Notes under the pieces: model-generated
Told to the model about the DNA's origin: nothing
The model's input: only the letters and a program-made list of their open reading frames with translations
Database searches by the model: none
Made by a program: the position numbers and the translations under genes
From: Planctomycetota bacterium
GTDB lineage: Bacteria > Planctomycetota > UBA1135 > UBA2386
Assembly (NCBI GenBank): GCA_020851075.1
Contig: JADZDL010000464.1
Location: 1-44,050 of the forward strand
Reading direction: 5' to 3'
DNA: 44,050 nucleotides
In this document: in pieces, positions 17,124 through 24,911 of the stretch
How positions within the stretch are numbered: position 1 is the first letter of the stretch
Layout of the letters: the number at the start of each line of letters is the position of its first letter

Positions 17124-17624
17124 CTACTTGGCCTTCTCGGCCCAGAGCGACGTGACGGCGCTGTCCTTCGGGTTCTGCTCCTGGCTGATCCCGTAGGCGA
17201 CGAGGCCGCCCCAGAACAACACGATGAAGCCGAGGATCGCGACGGCGGTCACCCAACCGGGTTCCTTCGTAGCGGCCGCAGCCATGGCGACCGGCGCGCT
17301 GCGCTGGGCCCGGGCGGCACCACCGCGAGGAGCGCGCGCTTCGACGACGACGTCGTCGTCGGCGAGCAGCGTGTCTTCGTCCGAGATCTGCTCGGTGACC
17401 ATGCCGGTGTCATCTTCGAGCGAGTCGGCAAACGACAGCTCTTCGTCGCCAGCGGCCTTGGCGCTCAGCGCCTGGATGTCTTCCGAACGGAACTTCATCG
17501 AATCGCCGTCGCGGAACGCGCGAATCTCACCTTCGGAGACGAGCTTCTTCAGTTCCTCGCTGCGCATCTTGAGTTCGCGCAAGGCCTTCTCGAACGAAAG
17601 GAAATCGTCGTTGTTGTTGGACAC
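17124..17624 (-). CDS. Membrane-tethered excisionase-like HTH protein
   Basis: A protein of 166 residues. Residues about 7-55 (FLSFEKALRELKMRSEELKKLVSEG followed by EIRAFRDGDSMKFRSEDI) have the MerR/excisionase-like winged HTH pattern: short helices, then the RDGDSMKFR hairpin. An acidic linker (58-95) and an Ala/Arg stretch lead to one C-terminal transmembrane helix (about 124-146, VTAVAILGFIVLFWGGLVAYGI). Thus the DNA-binding-like domain faces the cytoplasm and is anchored to the membrane. Similar proteins are common in planctomycetes, but their role is not known to me. It lies between an anchored protein and the OmpA lipoprotein, with gaps of about 160 bases on each side, so it may have its own promoter. 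Confidence 0.82.
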   Translation of the reverse strand: MSNNNDDFLSFEKALRELKMRSEELKKLVSEGEIRAFRDGDSMKFRSEDIQALSAKAAGDEELSFADSLEDDTGMVTEQISDEDTLLADDDVVVEARAPRGGAARAQRSAPVAMAAAATKEPGWVTAVAILGFIVLFWGGLVAYGISQEQNPKDSAVTSLWAEKAK

Positions 17625-17785
17625 GGTCTACCTCGTAGCGTCGCTAGTTCGGCCCAAGGGCTGGGCCAGGGAGAGGACTGGATGGGATCAGGGGGGAGTT
17701 CTACGTGGCCCCAGGCACCGACGCAACGTCGAGCATGGGGAAGGGGCCGCAGGAGCTTACCGCACGATTCGCGTTTGGGTAGCCA

Positions 17786-18334
17786 CTACTTGCGGCCGGA
17801 GAGGCCGGGGTCGAGGCTCGATTTGGCGTCGCCGCCGGTGCGACCGCGCTTCTGGAACACGTCCTTGATGCGATCGTAATCGTATTCACTGCGATCGTTG
17901 TAGCCCTCGAGCTGCAGGTCGAGGTCGATGCGGCGAGCGCCGACGAGCACGACGCGCCGCTGCTCGGCCGAGCCGCCGCGCGCCTCGTAGACGGCAAGCT
18001 GGCGATTGACCGTGTCGACGAGGTAGAGCACCGAAGTGCCAACCCCGTAGCTGCCGGTGACCGCAACAAAGCCGTTGGCACTGGCCGAATGGCCACCTTC
18101 TTCGCTGTAGACGACGGCCGGCTCGGCACCCGTCGTGCCTGCCCCCGGCGTCGGATCCGGTGGCGGCGGCGGAGTGGTCGGGCCACGGCCCTGGGCGAAC
18201 AGGACGGGTTCGGCCGCGCCGCCGCCCGCCTTACCAGGAAAGTCGCCGCCACCGCCGACGGGCAGGCGTTGACCAAGCAGGAATGCCATGCCGAAACCGG
18301 CACCGAGCAGAAGGGTCTGTTGCCAGGCTTTCAT
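17786..18334 (-). CDS. Conserved-looking anchored protein of unknown function
   Basis: A protein of 182 residues. It begins with an N-terminal membrane anchor or signal (WQQTLLLGAGFGMAFLLG), then a Gly/Pro-rich spacer (28-72). A compact domain follows at about 75-165 with a beta-strand pattern (TSVLYLVDTVNRQLAVYEARGG, RRVVLVGARRIDLDLQLEGYND) and a helical acidic tail. The wording of this C-terminal domain is reminiscent of uncharacterised planctomycete proteins I have seen, but no function is assigned. It is 15 bases downstream of the lipase-like gene, so the two are probably co-transcribed. Confidence 0.75.
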   Translation of the reverse strand: MKAWQQTLLLGAGFGMAFLLGQRLPVGGGGDFPGKAGGGAAEPVLFAQGRGPTTPPPPPDPTPGAGTTGAEPAVVYSEEGGHSASANGFVAVTGSYGVGTSVLYLVDTVNRQLAVYEARGGSAEQRRVVLVGARRIDLDLQLEGYNDRSEYDYDRIKDVFQKRGRTGGDAKSSLDPGLSGRK

Positions 18335-18349
18335 GAGGGGGTCACGAGT

Positions 18350-19171
18350 CTACCTCACGACCCCCACCGTTGCGAAGGCCCCCGTACGCAGGAAGTGCAG
18401 GACCTCGCGCGCCGTCACCGGGTCGTAGGCGATCCGCGTGTGACCAAACGGCAGCCGGATCGTGGCCGTGGCACCGTCGAACGTCGCTTCGTCCACTGCC
18501 ACGGTGCCGTCGTCGCGCCCCGGAATCGACGCATTGCCCTCGCCCAGGTCGCCGACGATCGTGCCGCTGCGCCCTGGCTGCGGAATCGCCTGCTGGACCA
18601 GTGGATCCCCCGGCGACAACTGCAACGCGCCGGCGGTCCCCATCGCCAGCCGAAACAAGAACCAGTGCTTGCGAAGGTCGGCCAGCAGCGCGCCGTGATG
18701 CGGCACGGCGATGTAGACGCAGCCGGTTGTCGGCCGGGCCTCGGCACTGCGCAGGTACTGCTCGATGACGAGGCCGCCCATCGAGTGGCCGACGAAGTGC
18801 AATTCGTGCACCGGACCCGTCGCATGGATCTGCTCGACCGCCGCCGCCAACCGCGCGGCATGCTGCTCGATGCGCTCGCGCGTGCTCGGGTAATCGAGGT
18901 TGTGCACTTCGTAGCCGTGGGCGCGCAGCGTGCGTTCGATGCGCAGCAGCGACAGCGACGACCGCCACATGCCGTGCTGCAGCACCACGACGCGGCGCTG
19001 GCCGTCCGCAGGCACCCGCATCGGGTCCTCGATTTCTGGCGCCCCCGCATTCATGAGGTAATCAAACGGCCAGGCAAACGGCACGCCGGCGATGACGGTC
19101 GTGAGGTAGCCAGCCAACAGCGCGAGAAACCAGCGCCAGCTGCAGCGGGCTACACCAAGCTTCGCCTTCAT
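18350..19171 (-). CDS. Membrane-anchored alpha/beta hydrolase (lipase-like)
   Basis: A protein of 273 residues. Start ATG 19171 overlaps the miaE stop by 4 bases. An N-terminal hydrophobic helix (about 12-34) anchors or exports it. The hydrolase core shows the oxyanion segment LQHGMWR (65-71), the nucleophile elbow GHSMGG (128-133, Ser130) and a late FGHTRIAYD segment supplying the likely catalytic His. The elbow and PxHHGA segment (VPHHGA near 157) resemble the PGAP1/triacylglycerol-lipase-like group. Substrate is probably an ester lipid or similar, not determinable. It is part of the miaE to anchored-protein minus-strand run. Confidence 0.85.
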   Translation of the reverse strand: MKAKLGVARCSWRWFLALLAGYLTTVIAGVPFAWPFDYLMNAGAPEIEDPMRVPADGQRRVVVLQHGMWRSSLSLLRIERTLRAHGYEVHNLDYPSTRERIEQHAARLAAAVEQIHATGPVHELHFVGHSMGGLVIEQYLRSAEARPTTGCVYIAVPHHGALLADLRKHWFLFRLAMGTAGALQLSPGDPLVQQAIPQPGRSGTIVGDLGEGNASIPGRDDGTVAVDEATFDGATATIRLPFGHTRIAYDPVTAREVLHFLRTGAFATVGVVR

Positions 19172-19824
19172 GCGAAGTTGCCTGGCGAATCCAGATTCAC
19201 CCCTCCGTGCAGGCGCGGCGTCCACGGCAATTCGCGCAGGACCTTGGCTTCGTGCTGCCCGAGCACGCGCCAGCGAGACGCCGCGGTCTCGGCGCCGAGC
19301 ACCAGCACCGCGGCGTCCTTGTAGAGCACTTCGTGCCGCTCTTCGGCGGTGACGAGGTCAGCATAGAAGTCCGCGACTTCGGGATCGACCGTCGCCAACG
19401 CGGCAGCCAACAGACTCATGCGCTCGCACGAACGCGCTTCGATGATGGCTCCGACCAGCAGTTCGTCGGCGAGGCGCTCGGGCATCGTGCGCAGCGTGCC
19501 GGCCTTCAGCCGCTCCGCGTAGGCCGACGGCGGTTGCGCGCGGTACTCGATGCCACGTGCCCCCAGCAACTTCAAGGTGCGTTCGAAGTGCACCAGCTCC
19601 TCGCGCGCCAGGGCCGAGATGCCACGTAGGAGCTCCGAACGCAGTGGAATGCGAAACAGGAACGACATCGCCGCGGCCGCCGCCTTCTTCTCGAGGTGCG
19701 CCTGATCGATGAGCAGATCGGCTATGTGCCCCACCTGGCTCGCCGCCCACGCCGCGGGGGTCGTATAGGGCAACGGGTCGCAGGCCAGGGTCTCGGCAGC
19801 TGGCTCGGTGGACTCTCTCGGCAT
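19168..19824 (-). CDS. miaE: tRNA-(ms2io6A)-hydroxylase
   Basis: A protein of 218 residues. MiaE is a ferritin-like diiron oxygenase that hydroxylates the isopentenyl group of ms2i6A at position 37 of tRNAs reading U-starting codons. Helical bundle ligands are visible: E45, E76-x-x-H79 (EELVHFE), E129 and E161-x-x-H164 (EERHE). The start ATG 19824 is chosen because upstream residues are shadow-like and the protein then has the family length. Its downstream overlap with the hydrolase gene suggests one transcript. miaA and miaB are not in this window. Confidence 0.93.
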   Translation of the reverse strand: MPRESTEPAAETLACDPLPYTTPAAWAASQVGHIADLLIDQAHLEKKAAAAAMSFLFRIPLRSELLRGISALAREELVHFERTLKLLGARGIEYRAQPPSAYAERLKAGTLRTMPERLADELLVGAIIEARSCERMSLLAAALATVDPEVADFYADLVTAEERHEVLYKDAAVLVLGAETAASRWRVLGQHEAKVLRELPWTPRLHGGVNLDSPGNFA

Positions 19825-19882
19825 GATGGTTGGCAGCGTAGCCCCCGCGGTGCCGTCCGCCAACCTCGGCGCGCCGAGGCCG

Positions 19883-20416
19883 TCAGCGCTGCCGCGAACC
19901 GACGGCATCGGCGACGGCAGCCCGCGCGTTGGCCGGGGTCCGGACCGCGGCCTCGTGGTAGGACCCATCGAGCCGCCAGACATGCCCGTCCCAGACGAAC
20001 GCCAGCAACTGGGCGCCGTCCTTCTTCGCGCGCTGCACGGCGACGACGGCGCGCTGGCCGCGCACTTCGCCCGCCAGCAGCGGCTGCACGAGCTGTTCGC
20101 TGTAGGCGCGGTCGCGGTCGAGGCTGAAACTGCGCAGGGCTTCGGCATCGAGCGACCGATCAACCGCCGCCAGTTGCCGCTGCAGGCGTTCGCGGTGCGC
20201 GGGCGTCACCACGGCATCAAACGCGGCGACGTCACCACGATGGCAGGCCGCGTCGACTTCGGCCGCCGCCGCCCACAAGCGCAGCAGGCTGCCTTCGCTC
20301 TCCAGCGGGCCTTGCGGCAGAGGATTGGGCCAGGCACCCGGCAAGAACGCAAACACCACGGCCGCCGAGCCAACGGCCAACAACGCGGTGAACAGATAAC
20401 TGCGACTAGTCCCCAT
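19883..20416 (-). CDS. Small single-pass membrane protein, unknown
   Basis: A protein of 177 residues. The N-terminus (SYLFTALLAVGSAAVVFAFL) is a signal anchor. The rest, about 40-170, is a helix-rich domain followed by a beta-like end (QLLAFVWDGHVWRLDGSY) that resembles the NTF2/DUF4878-type small ligand-binding fold seen in many exported proteins; this is a resemblance only. Its start overlaps the 3' end of the giant lipoprotein gene by 11 bases, so the two are translated from one message. Confidence 0.75.
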   Translation of the reverse strand: MGTSRSYLFTALLAVGSAAVVFAFLPGAWPNPLPQGPLESEGSLLRLWAAAAEVDAACHRGDVAAFDAVVTPAHRERLQRQLAAVDRSLDAEALRSFSLDRDRAYSEQLVQPLLAGEVRGQRAVVAVQRAKKDGAQLLAFVWDGHVWRLDGSYHEAAVRTPANARAAVADAVGSRQR

Positions 20417-23400
20417 AGTGCACTCTCGTCAGACCGGATCGGAAACGAAGGATGACGCCGCCGGCCGTAGCAGCGGCTGCAGCGGCAGGGTCGGCGGGCC
20501 GCAAGGATGCGTCGGCGACCACTTCGCCGTTTTCGACGCGCGTCGGCATCGGGCCACTGAGCAACGCCGTGAACGGCAACTCGACGGGACGTCCTGGGTC
20601 CCCCTCACAAAGCAGGATCAACTCGCGCCGCGCCCCATCAAACAGACACTCGCGCAACGGCGCGCGGGTGCTCAGCACGTGTGGCATCGCGCCACCGCGG
20701 TGAGCCCGGACTTCGAGTTGGTAGGTGCCCGGACGATCCGGCAGGAACACCGTGCGGCCCGCGAAGTGCGCCCACGGCTTGCCATCGAGGTAGGCCTCTT
20801 CGAAGTCGGCCCCCATCACCACCGACGGCGGTGCGAGGCGACTCGCCTGCAGGATGCGCACGGTGGCGCGGCTGGGCTCTGGATCGCGCAGAGCGATGAC
20901 GTGCAGCGAGCCGGGACCAGGCCGCGTCTGCGCGAGAATGCCAGGCCCCCCGCGCAACTGCACCGTATCCCCCGGCAACAAGCACACCCGCAACCAGTCC
21001 CCGCCGGTGGCCGCCGGCTGCGCACCACGCCACGTCCACCAGCCGTTCTCGCGCACGCAGTACGGCGTGCGCGCGCGTTGGCGCACGTGCAGCAGGCGGG
21101 TCCAGGCCACGGGCAGGTCGTTGACAAGCGTCGCCTCGCCACTATCGCCGAGATCAAACTCGTGCGGCTGGTCGAGGGCGCTGAAAATCGTGGGTGCGAG
21201 ACGGAGCAGCGACAGGCTCTCCGCACGCGGCGCCAACCAGAAGCCAATGCGCGCCGTGAGGCCCGCTTCAGGCGCACTGACAAACTGCAGCGCGCCATCG
21301 CGCACCGTGAAGTGCTCATAGCGCGACAACTGCAGCGGCACCACGAGCACGTCGGGCAAGGTGGTGTCCGCGGCCCGCAGCACGAACGGGCTGCGCAGGT
21401 TCTTCCTACTCTCCCCTTCGCCGCACGCCAACAACTGCGCGTGCGCCGGCAGTTGGATGGTGCGTTCGACCTGCAGGTTGCGCGCGGCGCGTTCGCAGCG
21501 GATGCGCATGAGGAAACCCGGGAAGTCCGCCAGCGTCACGAACTCGAGCTGTTCCTGGTGGTAGCTCGAGGCGGACTGTTCGATGAGTTCTGCCGTGCTG
21601 CCGGCCGGCACCGCAACGTGGGCCTCGGCCCCGACGTCGCCGCTGCGCACGAGGCGAAGGCGATCGAACGACACGGCGCCGCCTTCTACGACCGCGAACT
21701 GCAGCATGCGCATGCCGCTCTTGGCCAGGTGCACCGGCACCACGTACGGCTCGATCGGCTGGCCGTCGACGAACGGTTCGCAATGCAGCGTCGCCCCATC
21801 GAGCGACACGACGAGCACCCCGCGACCGCGCACGGCGCGCGGCGCCACCTGCAGTTCGTAGTAGCCGTTGCCCAGACTAAGCTCCACCGCGGCCATCGCC
21901 GGCCAGGCGGGCGCTTCGTTCCAAGCGAGCACCGAAGGCACGCGGCGATCGTCGAGGCGCAGGCCACCGGCATCCGCGTGCCCATAACCACCTTCGCCGC
22001 GCGTACCCTCGGCCAGCAGGTCCACGTCGACGCTGCGCAGCGCCTCGGGATCGGGGCGACCACCAAACAGGCGCGTGCGCACGAACGCCGCACTGAGCGC
22101 GGCGGCTTCGCCGGTGCCGAACTGCGCCTGGCCCGCCGGATCAAACAACAGGGCGCCGCCGCTGCCGAGCAATCGGAACCAGTTGTTCTGCAACACATGC
22201 ACCGAAGCGGGCACCGGCACTTCGGCCCCGAAGCCCGGGGCGAGGTTGCGCACGAGGCCCGCGGCGGCGGCGCGGAAACCGTTCTTGCCCGTGGCCGACA
22301 ACCGCATCGCCACGGCGGCGCGCAGCGGTTCTTGCGAGATACCGTGCACGTATTCCAGCGTCGTGCGACCAAGCGTCGCCGGGTCATGGGCGTTCCACCA
22401 CATGGCGCCGCCGCGGCCCGCGCGTTCGCGCACGAAGTCATTCGCCTGCGCCACGATCCAGTCCGGCTGCGAACCGCCGCCAACCGTACCTTGCTCGCCG
22501 GCGACGAAGAGCTCGCGCGCATCGAGGCGACCGAGCGGAAACACATCGCCGGGGAACCCATCGCGCCAGCTCGCGGCGACACCGGACAGACTCAGGCCCG
22601 GCAGCGCGCCATCACCCGCCTCGAGCGCCCGCAGCGAACCGCCCATCGGCGGCGCCAGTTCTCCGCCGCGGTAGAGGTACGCAGCCGGCTGATAGTCCTG
22701 CACCATCGCGAGGCCATACCCGGTCGGATCCCGCAGCCAGTCGCGCACACCGAAACCATCGAGCGCACCGGCGCCGAGCCGGCGCAGGTCGGCGAGTTCG
22801 CGCGCCAGGAAGCGCATCGTGACGAGCCGCTCCACGACCTTCTCCCCCGCCGGCAGGGGATCGACGAGGGCCTGCAACAGCATGCCCCGCGCGTGCGCCT
22901 CTTCGCCAAGGCTCGCGACCGTGCGCGCGTTCCAACCTGGCCAGAACGCATCGCCGCGGTAGGACGTCGGACGCTTCAACGGATCGCGCGCCCCCCACGC
23001 CAACGGCAGCCCCTTGCTGCGGTCGCACAATTCGAGTTCGAGCAGGTCGGCGCCGGCGAGCCAGCTCGGCACGAGCACTTCGTCGAGGATCTCTTCCCCG
23101 CGCCGCGGCTCGGCATCGGCCCCAACCGACATCACCGCAGCCTGCCAACCCCAATGGGCGAGCAGCGACTGCATCGGCACCTCGCGGCGGGCGAACGTCT
23201 CCGGCAGCGCCTCGGCCATCGGCACCACCGCGGCCGGCAATGGGCAGAGCAGCAACGGCCCCACCCGGTCGCGGCGCAACCACCGCACGCAGTTCTGCAC
23301 GAGGCGCCGCGAGTTGTCGCGCAGGGTCGCGTCTTCGTGTTGCAGGTCGGGCTGCAGCCCGCAGGCGAGCACCTCACCTTGGCCTGCACTCCAACGCAAC

Positions 23401-24065
23401 ACGATCGGACGCGCTTCGTTGGTGAGCTCCCCATCGATCTCGCTAGCAAGCCGGGCGAGCACCTCGGCGTTCTGCGGATCGCCCAGCGACCACGAAGATA
23501 GCGGCACACAGCAGGGTGTCCCCCCCGTAAGCAGGTAGGTGTGTTGCGTCGCTGCTTCCGTGAGGCCCTCGAACAACTCCGGCACGCGACCTGACACCAC
23601 CTGGCAACCAAGCCGCGCACTGCCGCGCGCACTGCGAGCATCCAGCCCCCAGCGGAACGGTTCGTTGCTCGGCCGCTCGGTCTCACAGAGGTCGGCGACG
23701 AGCGCCGCCGCATACCCAAACAGCAGCACCTTGCCGCCCTTCTGCACGAACGTGCGCAACGCCTCCCGCTGCCCATCCGTGAGCCGCACGTCCGGCACTC
23801 GCCAGCCGTCGACGACGAAGACCAGTTGGCTCGTCGGCACCGGCGCGAAGTTCTCCCCCGCCGCGGGCAACGCGATCGTCAAGGGGTCGCCGGCCCCCGC
23901 CAACACCTGCCGCCACGGCTCCGCCTGCGCCGCGTTTTTTGGGGCTTCGAAGGCCGGGCCGGAGCAGGCAGCCAGCCAGCACAGCAGGAAGACGCACAGC
24001 CCGCCGAGCCCCGAAGGGACGGTGCGCCACGCTTTCCGAGTGACTCTGGTTCGTCGTGCTAGCAT
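20406..24065 (-). CDS. Giant lipoprotein with GATase-like and carbohydrate-type domains
   Basis: A protein of 1219 residues starting at ATG 24065 (another in-frame ATG at 24074 is possible). A twin-Arg/Lys n-region, Leu-rich helix and lipobox LAAC (near residues 33-36) mark an exported lipoprotein. Residues about 60-300 look like a GATase-1/ThuA-type Rossmann domain (LVFVVDGWRVPDVRLTDGQ, GGKVLLFGYAA). Residues about 300-650 contain barrel-like segments (EEAHARGMLLQALVDPLP, GAGALDGFGVRDWL) reminiscent of glycoside-hydrolase-like barrels. Residues about 760-850 look like a galactose-binding jelly roll (YYELQVAPRAVRG). The C-terminal third is further beta-sandwich material. A role in cell-surface carbohydrate handling is an inference only. 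It is head of a run with the 177-aa protein, miaE and the hydrolase. Confidence 0.82.
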   Translation of the reverse strand: MLARRTRVTRKAWRTVPSGLGGLCVFLLCWLAACSGPAFEAPKNAAQAEPWRQVLAGAGDPLTIALPAAGENFAPVPTSQLVFVVDGWRVPDVRLTDGQREALRTFVQKGGKVLLFGYAAALVADLCETERPSNEPFRWGLDARSARGSARLGCQVVSGRVPELFEGLTEAATQHTYLLTGGTPCCVPLSSWSLGDPQNAEVLARLASEIDGELTNEARPIVLRWSAGQGEVLACGLQPDLQHEDATLRDNSRRLVQNCVRWLRRDRVGPLLLCPLPAAVVPMAEALPETFARREVPMQSLLAHWGWQAAVMSVGADAEPRRGEEILDEVLVPSWLAGADLLELELCDRSKGLPLAWGARDPLKRPTSYRGDAFWPGWNARTVASLGEEAHARGMLLQALVDPLPAGEKVVERLVTMRFLARELADLRRLGAGALDGFGVRDWLRDPTGYGLAMVQDYQPAAYLYRGGELAPPMGGSLRALEAGDGALPGLSLSGVAASWRDGFPGDVFPLGRLDARELFVAGEQGTVGGGSQPDWIVAQANDFVRERAGRGGAMWWNAHDPATLGRTTLEYVHGISQEPLRAAVAMRLSATGKNGFRAAAAGLVRNLAPGFGAEVPVPASVHVLQNNWFRLLGSGGALLFDPAGQAQFGTGEAAALSAAFVRTRLFGGRPDPEALRSVDVDLLAEGTRGEGGYGHADAGGLRLDDRRVPSVLAWNEAPAWPAMAAVELSLGNGYYELQVAPRAVRGRGVLVVSLDGATLHCEPFVDGQPIEPYVVPVHLAKSGMRMLQFAVVEGGAVSFDRLRLVRSGDVGAEAHVAVPAGSTAELIEQSASSYHQEQLEFVTLADFPGFLMRIRCERAARNLQVERTIQLPAHAQLLACGEGESRKNLRSPFVLRAADTTLPDVLVVPLQLSRYEHFTVRDGALQFVSAPEAGLTARIGFWLAPRAESLSLLRLAPTIFSALDQPHEFDLGDSGEATLVNDLPVAWTRLLHVRQRARTPYCVRENGWWTWRGAQPAATGGDWLRVCLLPGDTVQLRGGPGILAQTRPGPGSLHVIALRDPEPSRATVRILQASRLAPPSVVMGADFEEAYLDGKPWAHFAGRTVFLPDRPGTYQLEVRAHRGGAMPHVLSTRAPLRECLFDGARRELILLCEGDPGRPVELPFTALLSGPMPTRVENGEVVADASLRPADPAAAAAATAGGVILRFRSGLTRVHYGD
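24057..24065 (+). promoter_or_regulatory. Possible extended -10 with palindromic core
   Basis: TGCTAGCAT, whose first eight bases TGCTAGCA are a perfect palindrome, lies 12 bases before the ATG at 24078 and overlaps the start of the divergent gene. As an extended -10 (TGC-TAGCAT) it would give a nearly leaderless message. No good -35 is seen. Confidence 0.3.
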
Positions 24066-24077
24066 CCTTGCCATCGC

Positions 24078-24815
24078 ATGGATCGGCACAACCCCCACCC
24101 CTCCCTTGAGGACCGTCTCTATTTTCGACAGTTGCTGGCTGGCCGCGACTTCGCGAAGGGCGATCCGATCGCCGCGCAGATGGTCAACTTCAGCTACCTG
24201 GTCGGCGATTCGGTGACCAAGGAGGCGATGATTGTCGACCCCTGTTACGCCACCGACGACCTCGTCGACCTGGCCGAGCAGGACGGCATGAAGGTCGTCG
24301 GCGCGCTGGCGACGCACTACCACCAGGACCACGTCGGTGGCGACCTGTTTGGCGAACAACTCGAAGGGGTGCGCGAACTCATCACGCGCTGTTCGTGCAA
24401 GGTCCACGTCCAGCGCCCCGAAGTGCCGTGGGTGAAGCGGGTGACGGGAGTGAGCGACAGCGATCTCGCGCAGCATGATAGTGGCGACATCGTGAAGGTC
24501 GGCGAGATCCCGATCCAGCTCATCCACACGCCGGGGCACACGCCGGGTTCGCAGTGTTTCCTCGTGCAGAACCGGCTCATCGCCGGCGACACGCTGTTCC
24601 TGCAAGGCTGCGGCCGCACCGACCTGCCCGGTGGCGATCCTCGGCAGCTCTACCTGTCGCTGTCGCAGAAGCTCGCCAAGGTGCCGGATTCGGCGATCCT
24701 CTATCCGGGACACCTCTACGACCCGCGCGCGAGTGCGAGCCTCGGCGAGACGCGGCGCAGCAACTTCGTGTTCAAGCCGAAGACCGAAGCGGAATGGTTG
24801 TCGATGTTTGGTTAA
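24078..24815 (+). CDS. Metallo-beta-lactamase-fold hydrolase (GloB/persulfide-dioxygenase-like)
   Basis: A protein of 245 residues. The metal-binding motif is HYHQDH at 80-85 (H80, H82, D84, H85), with H154 (HTPGHTPGS), D171 (AGDTLF) and H212 (YPGHLYD) completing a two-metal glyoxalase-II-type site. CGRTDLPGGDPRQLY (about 178-192) is typical of the ETHE1/persulfide-dioxygenase and hydroxyacylglutathione-hydrolase group rather than beta-lactamases. ETHE1 has one iron; which activity applies cannot be settled here. It is divergent from the giant lipoprotein with only 12 bases between the two start codons. No rhodanese domain is fused. Confidence 0.88.
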   Translation: MDRHNPHPSLEDRLYFRQLLAGRDFAKGDPIAAQMVNFSYLVGDSVTKEAMIVDPCYATDDLVDLAEQDGMKVVGALATHYHQDHVGGDLFGEQLEGVRELITRCSCKVHVQRPEVPWVKRVTGVSDSDLAQHDSGDIVKVGEIPIQLIHTPGHTPGSQCFLVQNRLIAGDTLFLQGCGRTDLPGGDPRQLYLSLSQKLAKVPDSAILYPGHLYDPRASASLGETRRSNFVFKPKTEAEWLSMFG

Positions 24816-24911
24816 GGGGTCGCCCGGAATCACCGCAACCGGCCGCTCTGCGCCGAACGCCGCGCACACTGGGTCCCCTGGCCTTGACCTCGAGGCCCGA
24901 AGGTCGACGAT

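Noticed and set aside
20418..23501. A 1027-codon plus-strand open frame opposite the giant lipoprotein
   Set aside because: Its composition (Arg/His/Gln-rich) is that of a GC-rich shadow; the minus-strand protein has a lipobox and domain-like segments.
24075..24869. Upstream extension of the giant lipoprotein frame across the hydrolase gene
   Set aside because: The extension is antisense to a well-supported metallo-beta-lactamase gene, and an ATG at 24065 gives a normal lipoprotein signal.
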